Source: Sinohyriopsis cumingii (lineage: Eukaryota; Mollusca; Bivalvia; Unionida; Unionidae). From it: a DNA stretch of 64,000 nucleotides. A program made the translations under genes and the position numbers. The notes beneath the pieces were generated by a model that saw nothing but the letters and a program-made list of their open reading frames with translations, had not been told where the DNA came from and ran no database searches. Position 1 is the first letter of the stretch. Each line of letters opens with the position of its first letter. The stretch lies in the NCBI GenBank assembly GCA_028554795.2, contig CM068839.1, positions 18,366,043 to 18,430,042 of the forward strand. The letters are read 5' to 3'. Positions 55,472 through 63,817 of this stretch are shown piece by piece.

Positions 55472-55888
55472 ATGTATCCAGTGTACCGAGGGGTTGCTCG
55501 ACAGCGAGGACACGGTTTAGGAGATATGTTAAAATCGGCCTTTCGTTCGGTGGCCCCGGTGTTGAAACCGATGGTGACACGCGGATTGCACGCCTTGAAA
55601 GATGCGGCACTGACGCAAGGCAAAGAATTTCTCCAAAATGTCATCATCGACAAACAAAACCCTAAAGAAGCCTTCATGAGGGCAGGCAAAAATGTCTTGC
55701 TGCAAACGGGCAAAGACATTTTGGGTCACCGAGAAACACCTATAAATGCCCTGCACGCTACCGAGTCAGGCATTCAGCAAAGACAAGGCAGAAAGAGACG
55801 ACGAAGAAAACACCCTTTCACCAGACTTCAAGCTAGAAAGGCCAAGAAAAGAAGAACCGTTCGAGACCTAGACGTTTTCGATTATTGA
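55472..55888 (+). CDS. pVI-like small virion protein
   Basis: 138 residues, starting three bases after the penton stop. The N-terminus MYPVYRGVARQRGHGLGDML, then LKSAFRSVAPVLKP and GLHALKDAALTQGKEFLQNV, forms an amphipathic helix. The C-terminus is strongly basic (QGRKRRRRKHP, RKAKKRRTVRDL) and ends in an acidic DLDVFDY. A Gly-rich start, amphipathic helix and basic nuclear-localisation-like tail resemble adenovirus pVI/pX-type proteins reported for Polintons. A membrane-lytic or DNA-associated virion role is inferred from that resemblance. Intact in B, deleted in A. Confidence 0.75.
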   Translation: MYPVYRGVARQRGHGLGDMLKSAFRSVAPVLKPMVTRGLHALKDAALTQGKEFLQNVIIDKQNPKEAFMRAGKNVLLQTGKDILGHRETPINALHATESGIQQRQGRKRRRRKHPFTRLQARKAKKRRTVRDLDVFDY

Positions 55889-55904
55889 GAAAAGAGACAA
55901 AAAA

Positions 55905-57218
55905 ATGATGCACCGAGAATCTTGCGCTTGTTCCAAGACGGAACTGGATCTGTTTGCCATGCCCCCCACGATGATGACGATGCAAGAATCCCAGTGGGTG
56001 GAATTTCACCCCGTCTCCTCACTGACCGATTCCGCTCCCATCGAGTTTGAAATCAAAGGACAGCCCGAAGATTACATCGATCTGAATAGCAGTTACTTGT
56101 ACCCGAAAGTCAAAATTCTAGATAAGACTGGAGGTGCTATAGACGATGAAGCAGTAGCTCCCGTCAACAATTTCATGCATTCCTTGTTCAGTGGAGTGGA
56201 CTTGTACTTGAATAACAAACTGGTCAGTAGCAGCATGGATACTTACCCTTATCGTGCCTACCTGGAAAATCTCTTGACGTACGGAATAGATGCCAAGAAC
56301 ACTCATCTCAATGCCTGTGTGGTATGGGAAACTGACGAACCTACCAAGTTTGAAATATTGGAAACTGATGAAAAGAAAGACAACAATGATGGATTTCTAG
56401 AACGAAGAAAGAGAATCACGGGAGCCGACACAAGTTTAGAACTGATGGATCGTTTGCATTTGGACATGTGGTTGCAAGAAAATTATTTGCTGAACGGGGT
56501 GGATGTCCGCCTGAGACTGAATCGTAGCAGTGCCGCTTTCCATTTGATGGCTGATAGTGACAGTTACAAAACCAAAATCCTAGAAGCCAGACTCTACGTA
56601 CGCCGTGTGGAAGTGTTACCTAAAGTGGGAAACGACATCAGTCAGACGTTGAGCAGAACGACTGCCAAGTATCCCATACGACGCGTGGAAGTGAAAACCT
56701 TCACCATTCCCAAGGGACAGCGATCCATGATCGAAGATCATCTATTCCAAGGACAGTTACCCAAACGTTTGATCGTTGGTATCGTCGAGAATACAGCCTT
56801 CAACGGAGCTGTCGAAAAAAATCCTTTCTACTTTCAACACTTTGGCGTGTCCAAAATCGAAGTCAGTCGCGATGGCAAGACCTTGTGTACCCGACCTTTC
56901 GAACCTGACTTTACCAAGAAGAATTACTTGAGATCGTACTTGTCCCTGTACGAAGCCACAGGACAGTTAGGAACCAATACCAGTCACGGTATTACGTACG
57001 AGGATTATGCAGGAGGCTACGCTTTGTAGGCTTTCGATTTCACTCCAGACCAAGGCAGCGACGAGGGACATTTCCACCCTATAAAATCTGGCCAGATTCG
57101 TGTGGAAATTCAGTTTAAAGACCGAGACCCTGATGAAACGGTGAACGTCATCCTGTATGCAGAATTCGATAATGCCATAGAAATCAACAGTTTGAGAGAA
57201 GTCATCCTAGATTACTAG
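55905..57218 (+). pseudogene. Major capsid protein (double jelly-roll type), one in-frame TAG
   Basis: The capsid protein often annotated as F54H12.2-like. Its early region has LDLFAMPPT, QWVEFHPVSSLTDSAPIEFE and EDYIDLNSSYLYPKV, and the middle has FMHSLFSGVDLYLNNKLV. It forms the double-jelly-roll hexon-like shell in Polintons. 374 codons are open to a TAG at 57027-57029. The same frame then continues 62 codons (AFDFTPDQGSDEGHF ... HPIKSGQIRVEIQF) to a TAG at 57216-57218. The A copy carries the same tail, so the full length was about 437 residues. The stop removes part of the second jelly roll, so the product is probably non-functional unless read through. Confidence 0.93.
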
Positions 57219-57223
57219 AAACC

Positions 57224-57322
57224 ATGGAAGACTGTTATCCCTCTTTACCTAGTGGAGAAACTTTTAGTGTTGGATTATTGTTAAAAAAAATGTTAGAGTT
57301 GTTGTTGTTTAGTGTTAAGTGA
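57224..57322 (+). pseudogene. Remnant of the CYGC gene (first codons) in B
   Basis: MEDCYPSLPS matches the start of the A gene at 10700. It then runs straight into the AT-rich 3' region that follows the protease in A. The rest of the CYGC gene and the whole protease are therefore deleted here. Confidence 0.6.
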
Positions 57323-57445
57323 TTTTTGAATAAAAAATGTTGTGTTTTGAAAAAATTGTTTGATGTTATATTGTTGGATTATTGTTAAAAATGTTAGAGT
57401 TGTTGTTTAGTGTTAAGTGATTTTTAAATAAAAAATGTTGTGTTT
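57275..57445 (+). terminator. Duplicated AT-rich 3' region with two AATAAA signals
   Basis: Two copies of a segment containing TTAGTGTTAAGTGATTTTT then AATAAAAAATGTTGTGTTTT (AATAAA about 57330 and 57427). A has one copy after its protease. Confidence 0.65.
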
Positions 57446-57559
57446 TGAAAAAAATGCCTTTGTCTTTTGTTTAGCTATAAGAATGTTGGATTGATGCTCT
57501 TTCATTTCTTACTATCCCTCTCATGACACTCACTAAACGTTGCGACTCAAAAACCGTGT

Positions 57560-57590
57560 GGGGGATGTTTTCCTTCACGTCCGCGCTTTG
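57560..57590 (+). promoter_or_regulatory. Accessory-gene upstream block 1 (B)
   Basis: GGGGATGTTTTCC then TTCACGTCCGCGCTTTGAC, 60-90 bp before ATG 57652. Confidence 0.7.
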
Positions 57591-57651
57591 ACTTTAAGAA
57601 CCGGGTTGTTTCCAGTCTAACCATCCATTGTCGACTCATCCTCCTACGAAG

Positions 57652-58011
57652 ATGTGCTCCAAACTAGCTAAGCTCAACGAAGCCTACGTGAATTTGCATA
57701 GGGTCAGACACAGTCTGATACCGAAGCCAGAAGAAATAGAGAATGTGAGAATGTTAAAAATTACTGAAGACCTGATAGAAGAGCTCTTCAGAGAAGAAAT
57801 GAACAGGGAAAAAGAAGAATGGACAGAGAAGTAAAGACTTCAGAGACAGCAGCAACAGCAGCAACAACGACAACAGCAGCAGCAACCTGAAGCTGACAGA
57901 GGCTTTGTCGATTGTCGTATCGACACCAAAGAGTTCTTCTTCTCTTTTCGAAAAAGCAGACCTATCGCCAGAAAGTCTATCCTCAGAGGACATCGCATTC
58001 TTAGAAACTAA
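57652..58011 (+). pseudogene. Accessory protein 2 of Polinton B (Q-rich coiled coil), one TAA
   Basis: From ATG 57652 it reads CSKLAKLNEAYVNLHRVR, a leucine/acidic helix and REKEEW, then TAA at 57832-57834, where the A homologue has a tyrosine codon. The same frame stays open through a glutamine run and RGFVDCRIDTKEFFFSF to a TAA at 58009-58011, for 120 codons in all. A single substitution thus truncates an otherwise conserved gene. Compared with A (8861-9280), the N-terminus and the DTKEFFFSF motif are best conserved. Function unknown. It has the upstream block and a 3' stem-loop. Confidence 0.68.
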
Positions 58012-58039
58012 AAAAGAATGCCATAGCAAACAAAAAAAC

Positions 58040-58055
58040 AGCCCTTTTCAGGGCT
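58040..58055 (+). terminator. Histone-like 3' stem-loop after accessory gene 2
   Basis: AGCCCT-TTTC-AGGGCT with ACAAAAAAAC before it, ACCCA directly after (58056-58060), and GAAAAGAAATAAC about 13 bases later. The outermost pair is A-T instead of G-C, a compensated change that keeps the stem. Confidence 0.85.
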
Positions 58056-58060
58056 ACCCA

Positions 58061-58424
58061 ATACTCTAGAAAAGAAATAACAATCCATTTGCCAATGTGT
58101 GTAGGTAGAGTAGTGTGAAAATAAACACTAACTCTTTTTTAAAAAATGTGAGGGTATGTGTTTGTGTGTTTGTGTTTGTATGTGGTTAAGTAAGTTGGTA
58201 TGGATAGTAGATTAAAATGATGTCTTTTTTTTTGGTGTTTGAGGTGTAAATTTGGGGTTAGATTGGATTGCTTTGCGTATGTGGATAGTCTATGGAAGTG
58301 ATTTATAAAAAATTTTAAAATAGTGATGGGTAGCATAAAAAAGTGAGTGAGTGTTTCTTTTAGGTCAGCGCGTTGTTGTTTTTTTTTTGGTTATGATCTA
58401 GGTAAGATCAATTTTATGTTTTTA
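58061..58424. other. GT/AT-rich spacer between accessory genes
   Basis: No gene. It contains TGTGTTTGTGTTTGTATG-type simple sequence and GATCTAGGTAAGATCAATTT, a block repeated before 60020. Confidence 0.45.
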
Positions 58425-58464
58425 GGGGGATGTTTTCCATCACGTCCGCGCTTTCACTATAAAT
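58425..58464 (+). promoter_or_regulatory. Accessory-gene upstream block 2 with TATA (B)
   Basis: GGGGGATGTTTTCC then ATCACGTCCGCGCTTTCAC and TATAAAT at 58458-58464. The TATA is 57 bp before ATG 58515. Confidence 0.72.
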
Positions 58465-58514
58465 TGAAACTCGCTGGGCAGTCTAGCTACCCTTGTTGAT
58501 TGATCAACACAAGA

Positions 58515-58823
58515 ATGAATAGCAGAATAAGCAAACTTCTTGAACTCCAGATACATCTGGAATATGTCAGGCGCCTGTTAAATGAACTGGCCGCGGAGGC
58601 TATAGTAGAAGAGGAAAGAATGAAGAACGAAGAGGAGGAGAGAAGACAGAGGGAAGAGGAGGAAAAGAAACTAGAAGAGAGGATGTCGTACAATATTCCC
58701 GAGACAGAGGATTGGGGTGTTGAAGCGAATCATCCTCCCTCTGCGCTCCCCAGAAGAAAGGTGAAAGGAGACTGGGGAAGAAGATGCGTGTGTGGCGCCA
58801 GGCCAGGAAGGTGCAACCATTAG
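58515..58823 (+). CDS. Accessory protein 3 of Polinton B (acidic coiled coil)
   Basis: 102 residues. Residues 1-30 are a leucine-rich helix (ISKLLELQIHLEYVRRLLNE). Residues 31-60 are a Glu/Arg-rich coiled coil. A tail has WGVEANHPPSALPRRK and a cysteine-containing RRCVCGARPGRC end. Single intact frame with upstream block, TATA and 3' stem-loop. No homologue with known function was recognised. The helical start resembles the other accessory proteins in composition, so they may be a diverged family. Confidence 0.62.
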   Translation: MNSRISKLLELQIHLEYVRRLLNELAAEAIVEEERMKNEEEERRQREEEEKKLEERMSYNIPETEDWGVEANHPPSALPRRKVKGDWGRRCVCGARPGRCNH

Positions 58824-58852
58824 ATAGGTGCATCTGGAGTTCAAAAAAAAAC

Positions 58853-58868
58853 AGCCCTTTTAAGGGCT
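58853..58868 (+). terminator. Histone-like 3' stem-loop after accessory gene 3
   Basis: AGCCCT-TTTA-AGGGCT, ten A bases just before (58843-58851, with C), ACCCA directly after (58869-58873), then GAAAAGAAATAAC. Loop UUUA is also within the range accepted by metazoan SLBP. Confidence 0.82.
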
Positions 58869-58907
58869 ACCCAATACTCTAGAAAAGAAATAACTATCGA
58901 TTTGCCA

Positions 58908-58914
<7 letters not shown>

Positions 58915-58941
<27 letters not shown>

Positions 58942-59880
58942 GTAGAGTAGTGTGATTATAAACACTAACTCTTTTTTCATAGTGCGAGGGTATGTGTTTG
59001 TGTGTTTGTGTTTGTAACTGCTCACGTAAGTTTGTGTGAATGGTAGATTATGGGTTTCTTTATTGTTTCTTAGCGTATGTGAAGAGTATAGTTTGGGTTT
59101 TGTAAGCGCTCACGTACGATTGTGTGGATAGTAGATTATGGATTTTGTTTATTGTTTTTTAGCGTATGTGGAGAGTATAGTTTGGGTTTTGTAAGCGTTC
59201 ACGTACGATTGTGTGGATAGTAGATTATGGATTTTGTTTATTGTTTCTTAGCGTATGTGGAGAGTATAGTTTGGATTTTGTAAGCGCTCACGTACGATTG
59301 TGTGGATAGTAGATTATGGATTTTGTTTATTGTTTCTTAGCGTATGTGAAGAGTATAGTTTGGGTTTGTAAGCGCTCACATACGATTGTGTGGATAGTAG
59401 ATTATGGATTTTGTTTATTGTTTCTTAGCGTATGTGGAGAGTATAGTTTGGGTTTTGTAAGCGCTCACGTACGATTGTGTGGATAGTAGATTATGGATTT
59501 TGTTTATTGTTTCTTAGCGTATGTGGAGAGTATAGTTTGGGTTTGTAAGCGCTCACGTACGATTGTGTGGATAGTAGATTATGGATTTTGTTTATTGTTT
59601 CTTAGCGTATGTGGAGAGTATAGTTTGGGTTTTGTAAGCGCTCACGTACGATTGTGTGGATAGTAGATTATGGATTTTGTTTATTGTTTCTTAGCGTATG
59701 TGGAGAGTATAGTTTGGGTTTTGTAAGCGCTCACGCACGATTGTGTGGATAGTGGATTATGGATTTTGTTTATTGTTTCTTAGCGTATGTGGAGAGTATA
59801 GTTTGGGTTTTGTAAGCGCTCACGTACGATTGTGTGGATAGTAGGTTATGGATTTTGTTTTAATGATTTGCGTGTGTAAA
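58915..59880 (+). repeat. GT run and 89-bp tandem array, about 9.5 units
   Basis: (GT)n at 58911-58938. From about 59015 the unit contains GCGCTCACGTACGATTGTGT, GGATAGTAGATTATGGATTT, TGTTTATTGTTTCTTAGCGT and ATGTGGAGAGTATAGTTTGG. Starts at 59106, 59195 and 59284 give an 89-bp period. The CGTACG/GTGTGGATAGTA core is shared with the arms of A. Confidence 0.93.
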
Positions 59881-59950
59881 TAGTAGATTTGGGGTTTGTT
59901 TATTGTTGCTTCACTTATGTGGATAGTATATTATATGAAATGAGAAAAGT

Positions 59951-59980
59951 AGGGATGTTTTCTTTCACGTCTGCACGATG
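59951..59980 (+). promoter_or_regulatory. Degenerate upstream block (B)
   Basis: AGGGATGTTTTCTTTCACGT then CTGCACGATG, 70 bp before the intact copy at 60020; probably a duplicated promoter. Confidence 0.55.
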
Positions 59981-60019
59981 TTAGGTCATGATCTAGGTAA
60001 TATCAATTTTATGTTTTAA

Positions 60020-60059
60020 GGGGGATGTTTTCCATCACGTCCGCGCTTTCACTATAAGA
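60020..60059 (+). promoter_or_regulatory. Accessory-gene upstream block 3 with TATA-like box (B)
   Basis: GGGGGATGTTTTCC then ATCACGTCCGCGCTTTCAC and TATAAGA at 60053-60059. The box is 46 bp before ATG 60099. Confidence 0.72.
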
Positions 60060-60098
60060 ACCCACAGTATTCGTCGTTCAAACCATTCTACAAAGAAG

Positions 60099-60458
60099 AT
60101 GGCTTCGAACCAAATTGACAAGATGCAAACACTGCAAGACGTTTTAGACAATTTAGGAATGATGGAGCAGATGTTAATAAGACTCGTTGAAGACCACTAT
60201 TCCTATAGTCCCCATCGTGTAAAGATGGAAATTAATAACTTGAGAAAGGTAAAGGACAAGATAAGTGGTGTCATGAAAGAGATAAAGGAGGAGAAGGAGG
60301 ATGAAGAGGAAAGGATAAGGATGAGAGCATGGAATGAAAAAATTGAAAAAGAAGAAGAAAATGAAAAGAGGAAGAAAGAAGAGGAGGAAGAGAAGAAGAA
60401 AGAAGAGGAGGAGAAAAAAAGAAAGAAAAGAAGAGAAAGAGTGTTGGAGATAAAATAA
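60099..60458 (+). CDS. Accessory protein 4 of Polinton B (coiled coil)
   Basis: 119 residues. Residues 1-60 are mixed helix (MQTLQDVLDNLGMMEQMLIR, then SYSPHRVKMEINNLRK). Residues 65-119 are an uninterrupted Glu/Lys/Arg coiled coil ending in a basic KKRKKRRERVLEIK. A single intact frame, intronless, with upstream block, TATA-like box and a stem-loop 55 bp after the stop. Function not recognised. Shared design with accessory proteins 1-3 suggests a related set. Confidence 0.65.
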   Translation: MASNQIDKMQTLQDVLDNLGMMEQMLIRLVEDHYSYSPHRVKMEINNLRKVKDKISGVMKEIKEEKEDEEERIRMRAWNEKIEKEEENEKRKKEEEEEKKKEEEEKKRKKRRERVLEIK

Positions 60459-60505
60459 GAAGTTGGTGGAGAAAAAGAAGAAATTAGAAGCAGAAGAAGA
60501 AGAAA

Positions 60506-60843
60506 ACCCAAAGGCCCTTTTCAGGGCCAGCCATATTTCTCGAAAAGAGATAGCCTTTCCATTGCCTACCCTTTTTTAAATTTAAATTTAAATTTAAATT
60601 TAAAAAAACTTTTTTAAAAAAAATCCCATATTCAATTCCCCTTGTCCCTAGACAAACCCAAACTCTATTCCCATGTTCAATTCCCCTTGTCCCTAGACAA
60701 GCCCAAACTCTATGTTAAATTCCCATTGTCCCTAGAGTGACCCACGATTTTTCTCCATGTTAAATTTCCATTGTCCCTAGAGTGGCCCAGGGGTGTTTTT
60801 AATGCTAAGTCCCATTGTCCCTAGGGTGGCCCCATTTACTACT
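60506..60843 (-). repeat. Right terminal inverted repeat of Polinton B
   Basis: Counterpart of 43330-43624. It includes the stem-loop of the last accessory gene, the AT palindrome (about 60577-60606) and subterminal CCCTTGTCCCTAGACAA units. Confidence 0.92.
60513..60528 (+). terminator. Histone-like 3' stem-loop after accessory gene 4
   Basis: GGCCCT-TTTC-AGGGCC. The 5' flank ends CCCAAA, giving the classical CCAAAGG start. The 3' flank is AGCCA (one change from ACCCA) and CGAAAAGAGATAG follows 10 bases later. Confidence 0.83.
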
Positions 60844-60849
60844 GGTATC
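60844..60849 (+). repeat. Target-site duplication, right of Polinton B
   Basis: GGTATC, identical to 43324-43329. Confidence 0.93.
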
Positions 60850-62491
60850 CACGTAGTCTCGTCACCCTTGTGGTATTGTTCTGTCTTGGGAAAGTGGTAA
60901 ATTTCGTACACTTATATCAGTTAGTATCACCGGTCCAGATCTTTAAACAATTCCACGCTGACCCACGTTCCTGTAAAGGCACGTCTTTATTGGTTGTGCT
61001 GACAAGGTTGGTCTTGGTTGCGCGTTTCGGCACAAGTACGGCACAAGGGGAACATTAGTTTCCCTTGGCAATGGTGAGGTAAAACGAGATAGTATAAGTC
61101 AGTGCGAGACAAAACTTTGTACTTGATCAATCCTTTGTATTGTCGAATGTTGTCCAGGTCGATGTGTTCCGTAAGCAATTGTTGGTGCCCTGCGCCAAAG
61201 TGACAATATTTGCACACGTATGGATACAGAGAACACACGTTCTAGTATTTGATTTCTTCTCCTTTCTCCTGGTCGGTTTGGTACAGCAAACTGTCCCGCG
61301 GGTTCAGCGGGTTCGCCAGCTTGTCACTTTCCACGATGCTTTTAAATTCTGCATCGGTTTTCAAACGGTGATTGTACTCGTGTTCCCACATTTCCACCAC
61401 TTGGTATCCTTGCTGTTCTAACTAAAAGGGCAGCTGAAAAGTGGCCTAGTACAAGTCTTCCATGGTAGGTTGTAGAAACTCCTTTTTTGTGATACGTTGA
61501 GGGTAACAGATGGGACATCTGCGAAATAAGTACCTGTTAAATTCGTACACGATCTTGGGGTTTTCTAAGTCCCAGCCATCCACCGAATACGTTCTGATGG
61601 TCTTTTTGCCTCCTCCGTTGCGGACGTGTTGGATCTATTTGTCTTCCTTGTCGCACAAGTAATGTATCCAACTTTGAGCTTTGACCGAGTATTGACGTTT
61701 GACAAAGTTCGTCGTTTGAGGAATTATGACAGCTAGGGTATTCTTACGTATGAATCGTTGGCGGTACACTAAGGAACGCGCTTTGACAATGGTGGAGGAC
61801 TCTTTCAAAGGATAGATCCCTCCGTGCTCGGAACGACAATACCTTAATATTTCTTCCGGAAATTCGAAGTGATCCGAGACGTGAGAGTGGTACCAAGTTG
61901 CTGCTGGGAAGGTCGTCCACCAATAGCACCTTTTTGCGTCCGACCCCTTGGGGAAGAGACACTGGGTCATGTTTAGTGTCGCTTTTTCATCGGTGATGTT
62001 AAACTTGTCGTTGGACTGCTGCACGTGTTGAATCTTGTCTGATAAACTCGATCCAAACGGGGGACTTCAGACTGTTGTGAATAAAACGAAAGTGTCAAGC
62101 GATCGTCTGCTCTCTTTGGTTTGACATTGTCGTTTCAGTACGGTTAACAAAGAATCCCACACATAGGTGATGAACTCTTCAGCATTCTTTAGCAGTATGT
62201 CAGACTTTAAATCTTTAAACTTCACCGTGTACCTGTAGACTGTGGTTCTAAAGTTTCTAGAGGAGCGTTTGTCGTCTCTCGAACGTGATATTACTTGTCA
62301 GGGTTTACTGGTGGAGGTGGACTTTGGTTTGGTGTAGACTCTCTGGGTCTTGTTTCTAGTTGACTCGTGACATCTTCATAATCGCTCGCATGAATTTGAG
62401 CCAAGACTTCAGCTACTGTGCGAGGCGATAAGTCATGTTAATGTCTCTTACTTTCTTCTCCTTTTACCACGACATGATGCGATCGTTTCAT
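60850..62491 (-). pseudogene. DNA polymerase B of Polinton C, proximal part (right of the B insertion)
   Basis: Starts on the minus strand at an ATGAAACGATCGC at 62491 and follows the B polymerase with many stops and indels. Recognisable pieces are the LLVDDL segment (about 61910-61930), the exonuclease III area, PLKESSTIVKARSLVYRQRF, and motif A (CSLYPYVCKYC, about 61200-61238). Around 61900 the LLVDDL segment joins directly to sequence equivalent to B 47570, so about 470 codons including exonuclease motifs I and II are deleted. It ends at the GGTATC insertion site and resumes at 43323 leftward. Confidence 0.87.
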
Positions 62492-62630
62492 CTTAAGCTC
62501 AGAAAATCTAATTACTACATTTTAAACGTCATGGTCTCATATATATCCATGTCAGACCAGTGTCATGCCTATATAAGGGGATAGTGTCTTTCCTCTAGGA
62601 ATTCATTTCACTCTCAATCCGAGCAGAAAG

Positions 62631-62747
62631 ATGTAAAAGCAAAGACAGATGGGACCTCTGATCAGAGCTTTGCGACGTGTCATACAAATGTTTTCTTCAG
62701 AGAAGCCAATGGAATACTCCCCCTCCTTTCGAGGTAAAAGTCAAGAT
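62631..62747 (+). pseudogene. Zinc-knuckle gene 5' remnant of Polinton C
   Basis: An ATG at 62631 is followed at once by TAA, but downstream sequence (AGAGCTTTGCGACGTGTCAT, TCCTTTCGAGGTAAAAGTC) matches the B zinc-knuckle gene 5' part. A TATATAAGG box lies about 57 bp upstream. Similarity ends near 62747, marking the broken right end of C. Confidence 0.62.
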
Positions 62748-62836
62748 ACTTGTGTTTTGTTTATTTGATTAATTTATGTTTCATTTAATTTAATTGTTTG
62801 TAAGTTTTAAAATATTTTTATTTTTAATTTCATTAC

Positions 62837-63650
62837 ATGTCAGAGTAATGTGACTTTGTTTACTAGGAATTTGATATTTTACAGAAATTGACCTAACTGT
62901 TTAGTCGTAAACACCGAACTTTGCCGACCTAGTTCCTGGCCTTGATTGAGAATCAAGTATATAAAAAAATTGAATTCATTTTTAATGTGTTAATGATAAT
63001 AGTGAAATCGAGACTGTACTGGAATACGTCATCTTAGACATGTGACAACCTTCTAAACTGTTCTGGAATGTGATCACGTGACCCTCATAAAGGTATCCGT
63101 TTCGCGAACTATTTGACAGCATAACCTTTGTCTATAGAGAAATAATATCAGTTGGGCTTTTACCTTGGATACTGGAAAAGTGTTAGATGGTGACTAGTTT
63201 GGAGCTACATTTTACTTTTTATTCAAATTTTTGGGATTCTAAAAGATTAATTTTTCTCCCTGGGAATATTTGAGTGCTCATATAGAATTCTTGGACAAAT
63301 ACATTTCTTTAAAGTGTATTCGAAAAATCATACACCGGAATAATGTTTGTGAATCAGCAAAGAACTGTAGAAACATCTGTACCATAAAGGATATATATCG
63401 CCGTCCATTTTGGATTTTTCGTCTGGACTCGAACTTGATTTCGTTAGAACTTTTCATTACAAGGCCCTCTAAAATTGAATTCGTGGATTATTCAAGGATT
63501 ATTTTTGGATTTGATTCTTAAAACCGTAAGTTCTTATTTTTTCATTCTTACAGTGTTTATCCAGGAAAATAAAACATTTTTAAAATTTTTAAAGGCTTGT
63601 AGTTTTCACAATTTCTTTTGTTACTGTTTATTAGAGCCTAAACATGTAAC
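62837..63650 (+). repeat. Putative long terminal repeat
   Basis: Begins TGTCAGAGTAATG and ends ATGTAACA (TG...CA). It contains a TATA-like TATATAAAAAA (about 62958) and an AATAAA (63569). Just after it, ACGGTCGCTCGTCCTTGGGA resembles the primer-binding neighbourhood of molluscan Ty3/gypsy-type elements. The second LTR would lie beyond the window, so this stays tentative. Confidence 0.4.
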
Positions 63651-63817
63651 ATAAGAAACGGTCGCTCGTCCTTGGGATCTTTGAACTGGGGCTAAAATAT
63701 ATCAAAACACTCTTTTTTGACATTTTAATTTCCCTAGTCTTTTAAATCTTTTAAAAATCCCAAGTATTCTTTTAAAAATTTTGAGCTCTTTAGGGAAATA
63801 GGCAAGCATTCTCTAAA

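Larger units (their letters stand above)
43330..60843 (+). mobile_element. Polinton/Maverick element B (adintovirus-like), near full length
   Basis: 17,514 bp with matching AGTAGTAAATGGGGCC ends and exact GGTATC duplications. Gene order: accessory gene, zinc-knuckle gene (minus), DNA polymerase, small basic gene, packaging ATPase, SPKK protein, core-like protein, Pro/Lys-rich protein, integrase, membrane protein, penton, pVI-like, major capsid, CYGC remnant, three accessory genes. The presence of capsid, ATPase and integrase genes is why such elements are regarded as endogenous virus-like. Known damage: polymerase (several stops/frameshifts), integrase (two frameshifts), capsid (one TAG), two accessory genes and the zinc-knuckle gene. 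The protease is deleted. Confidence 0.96.
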
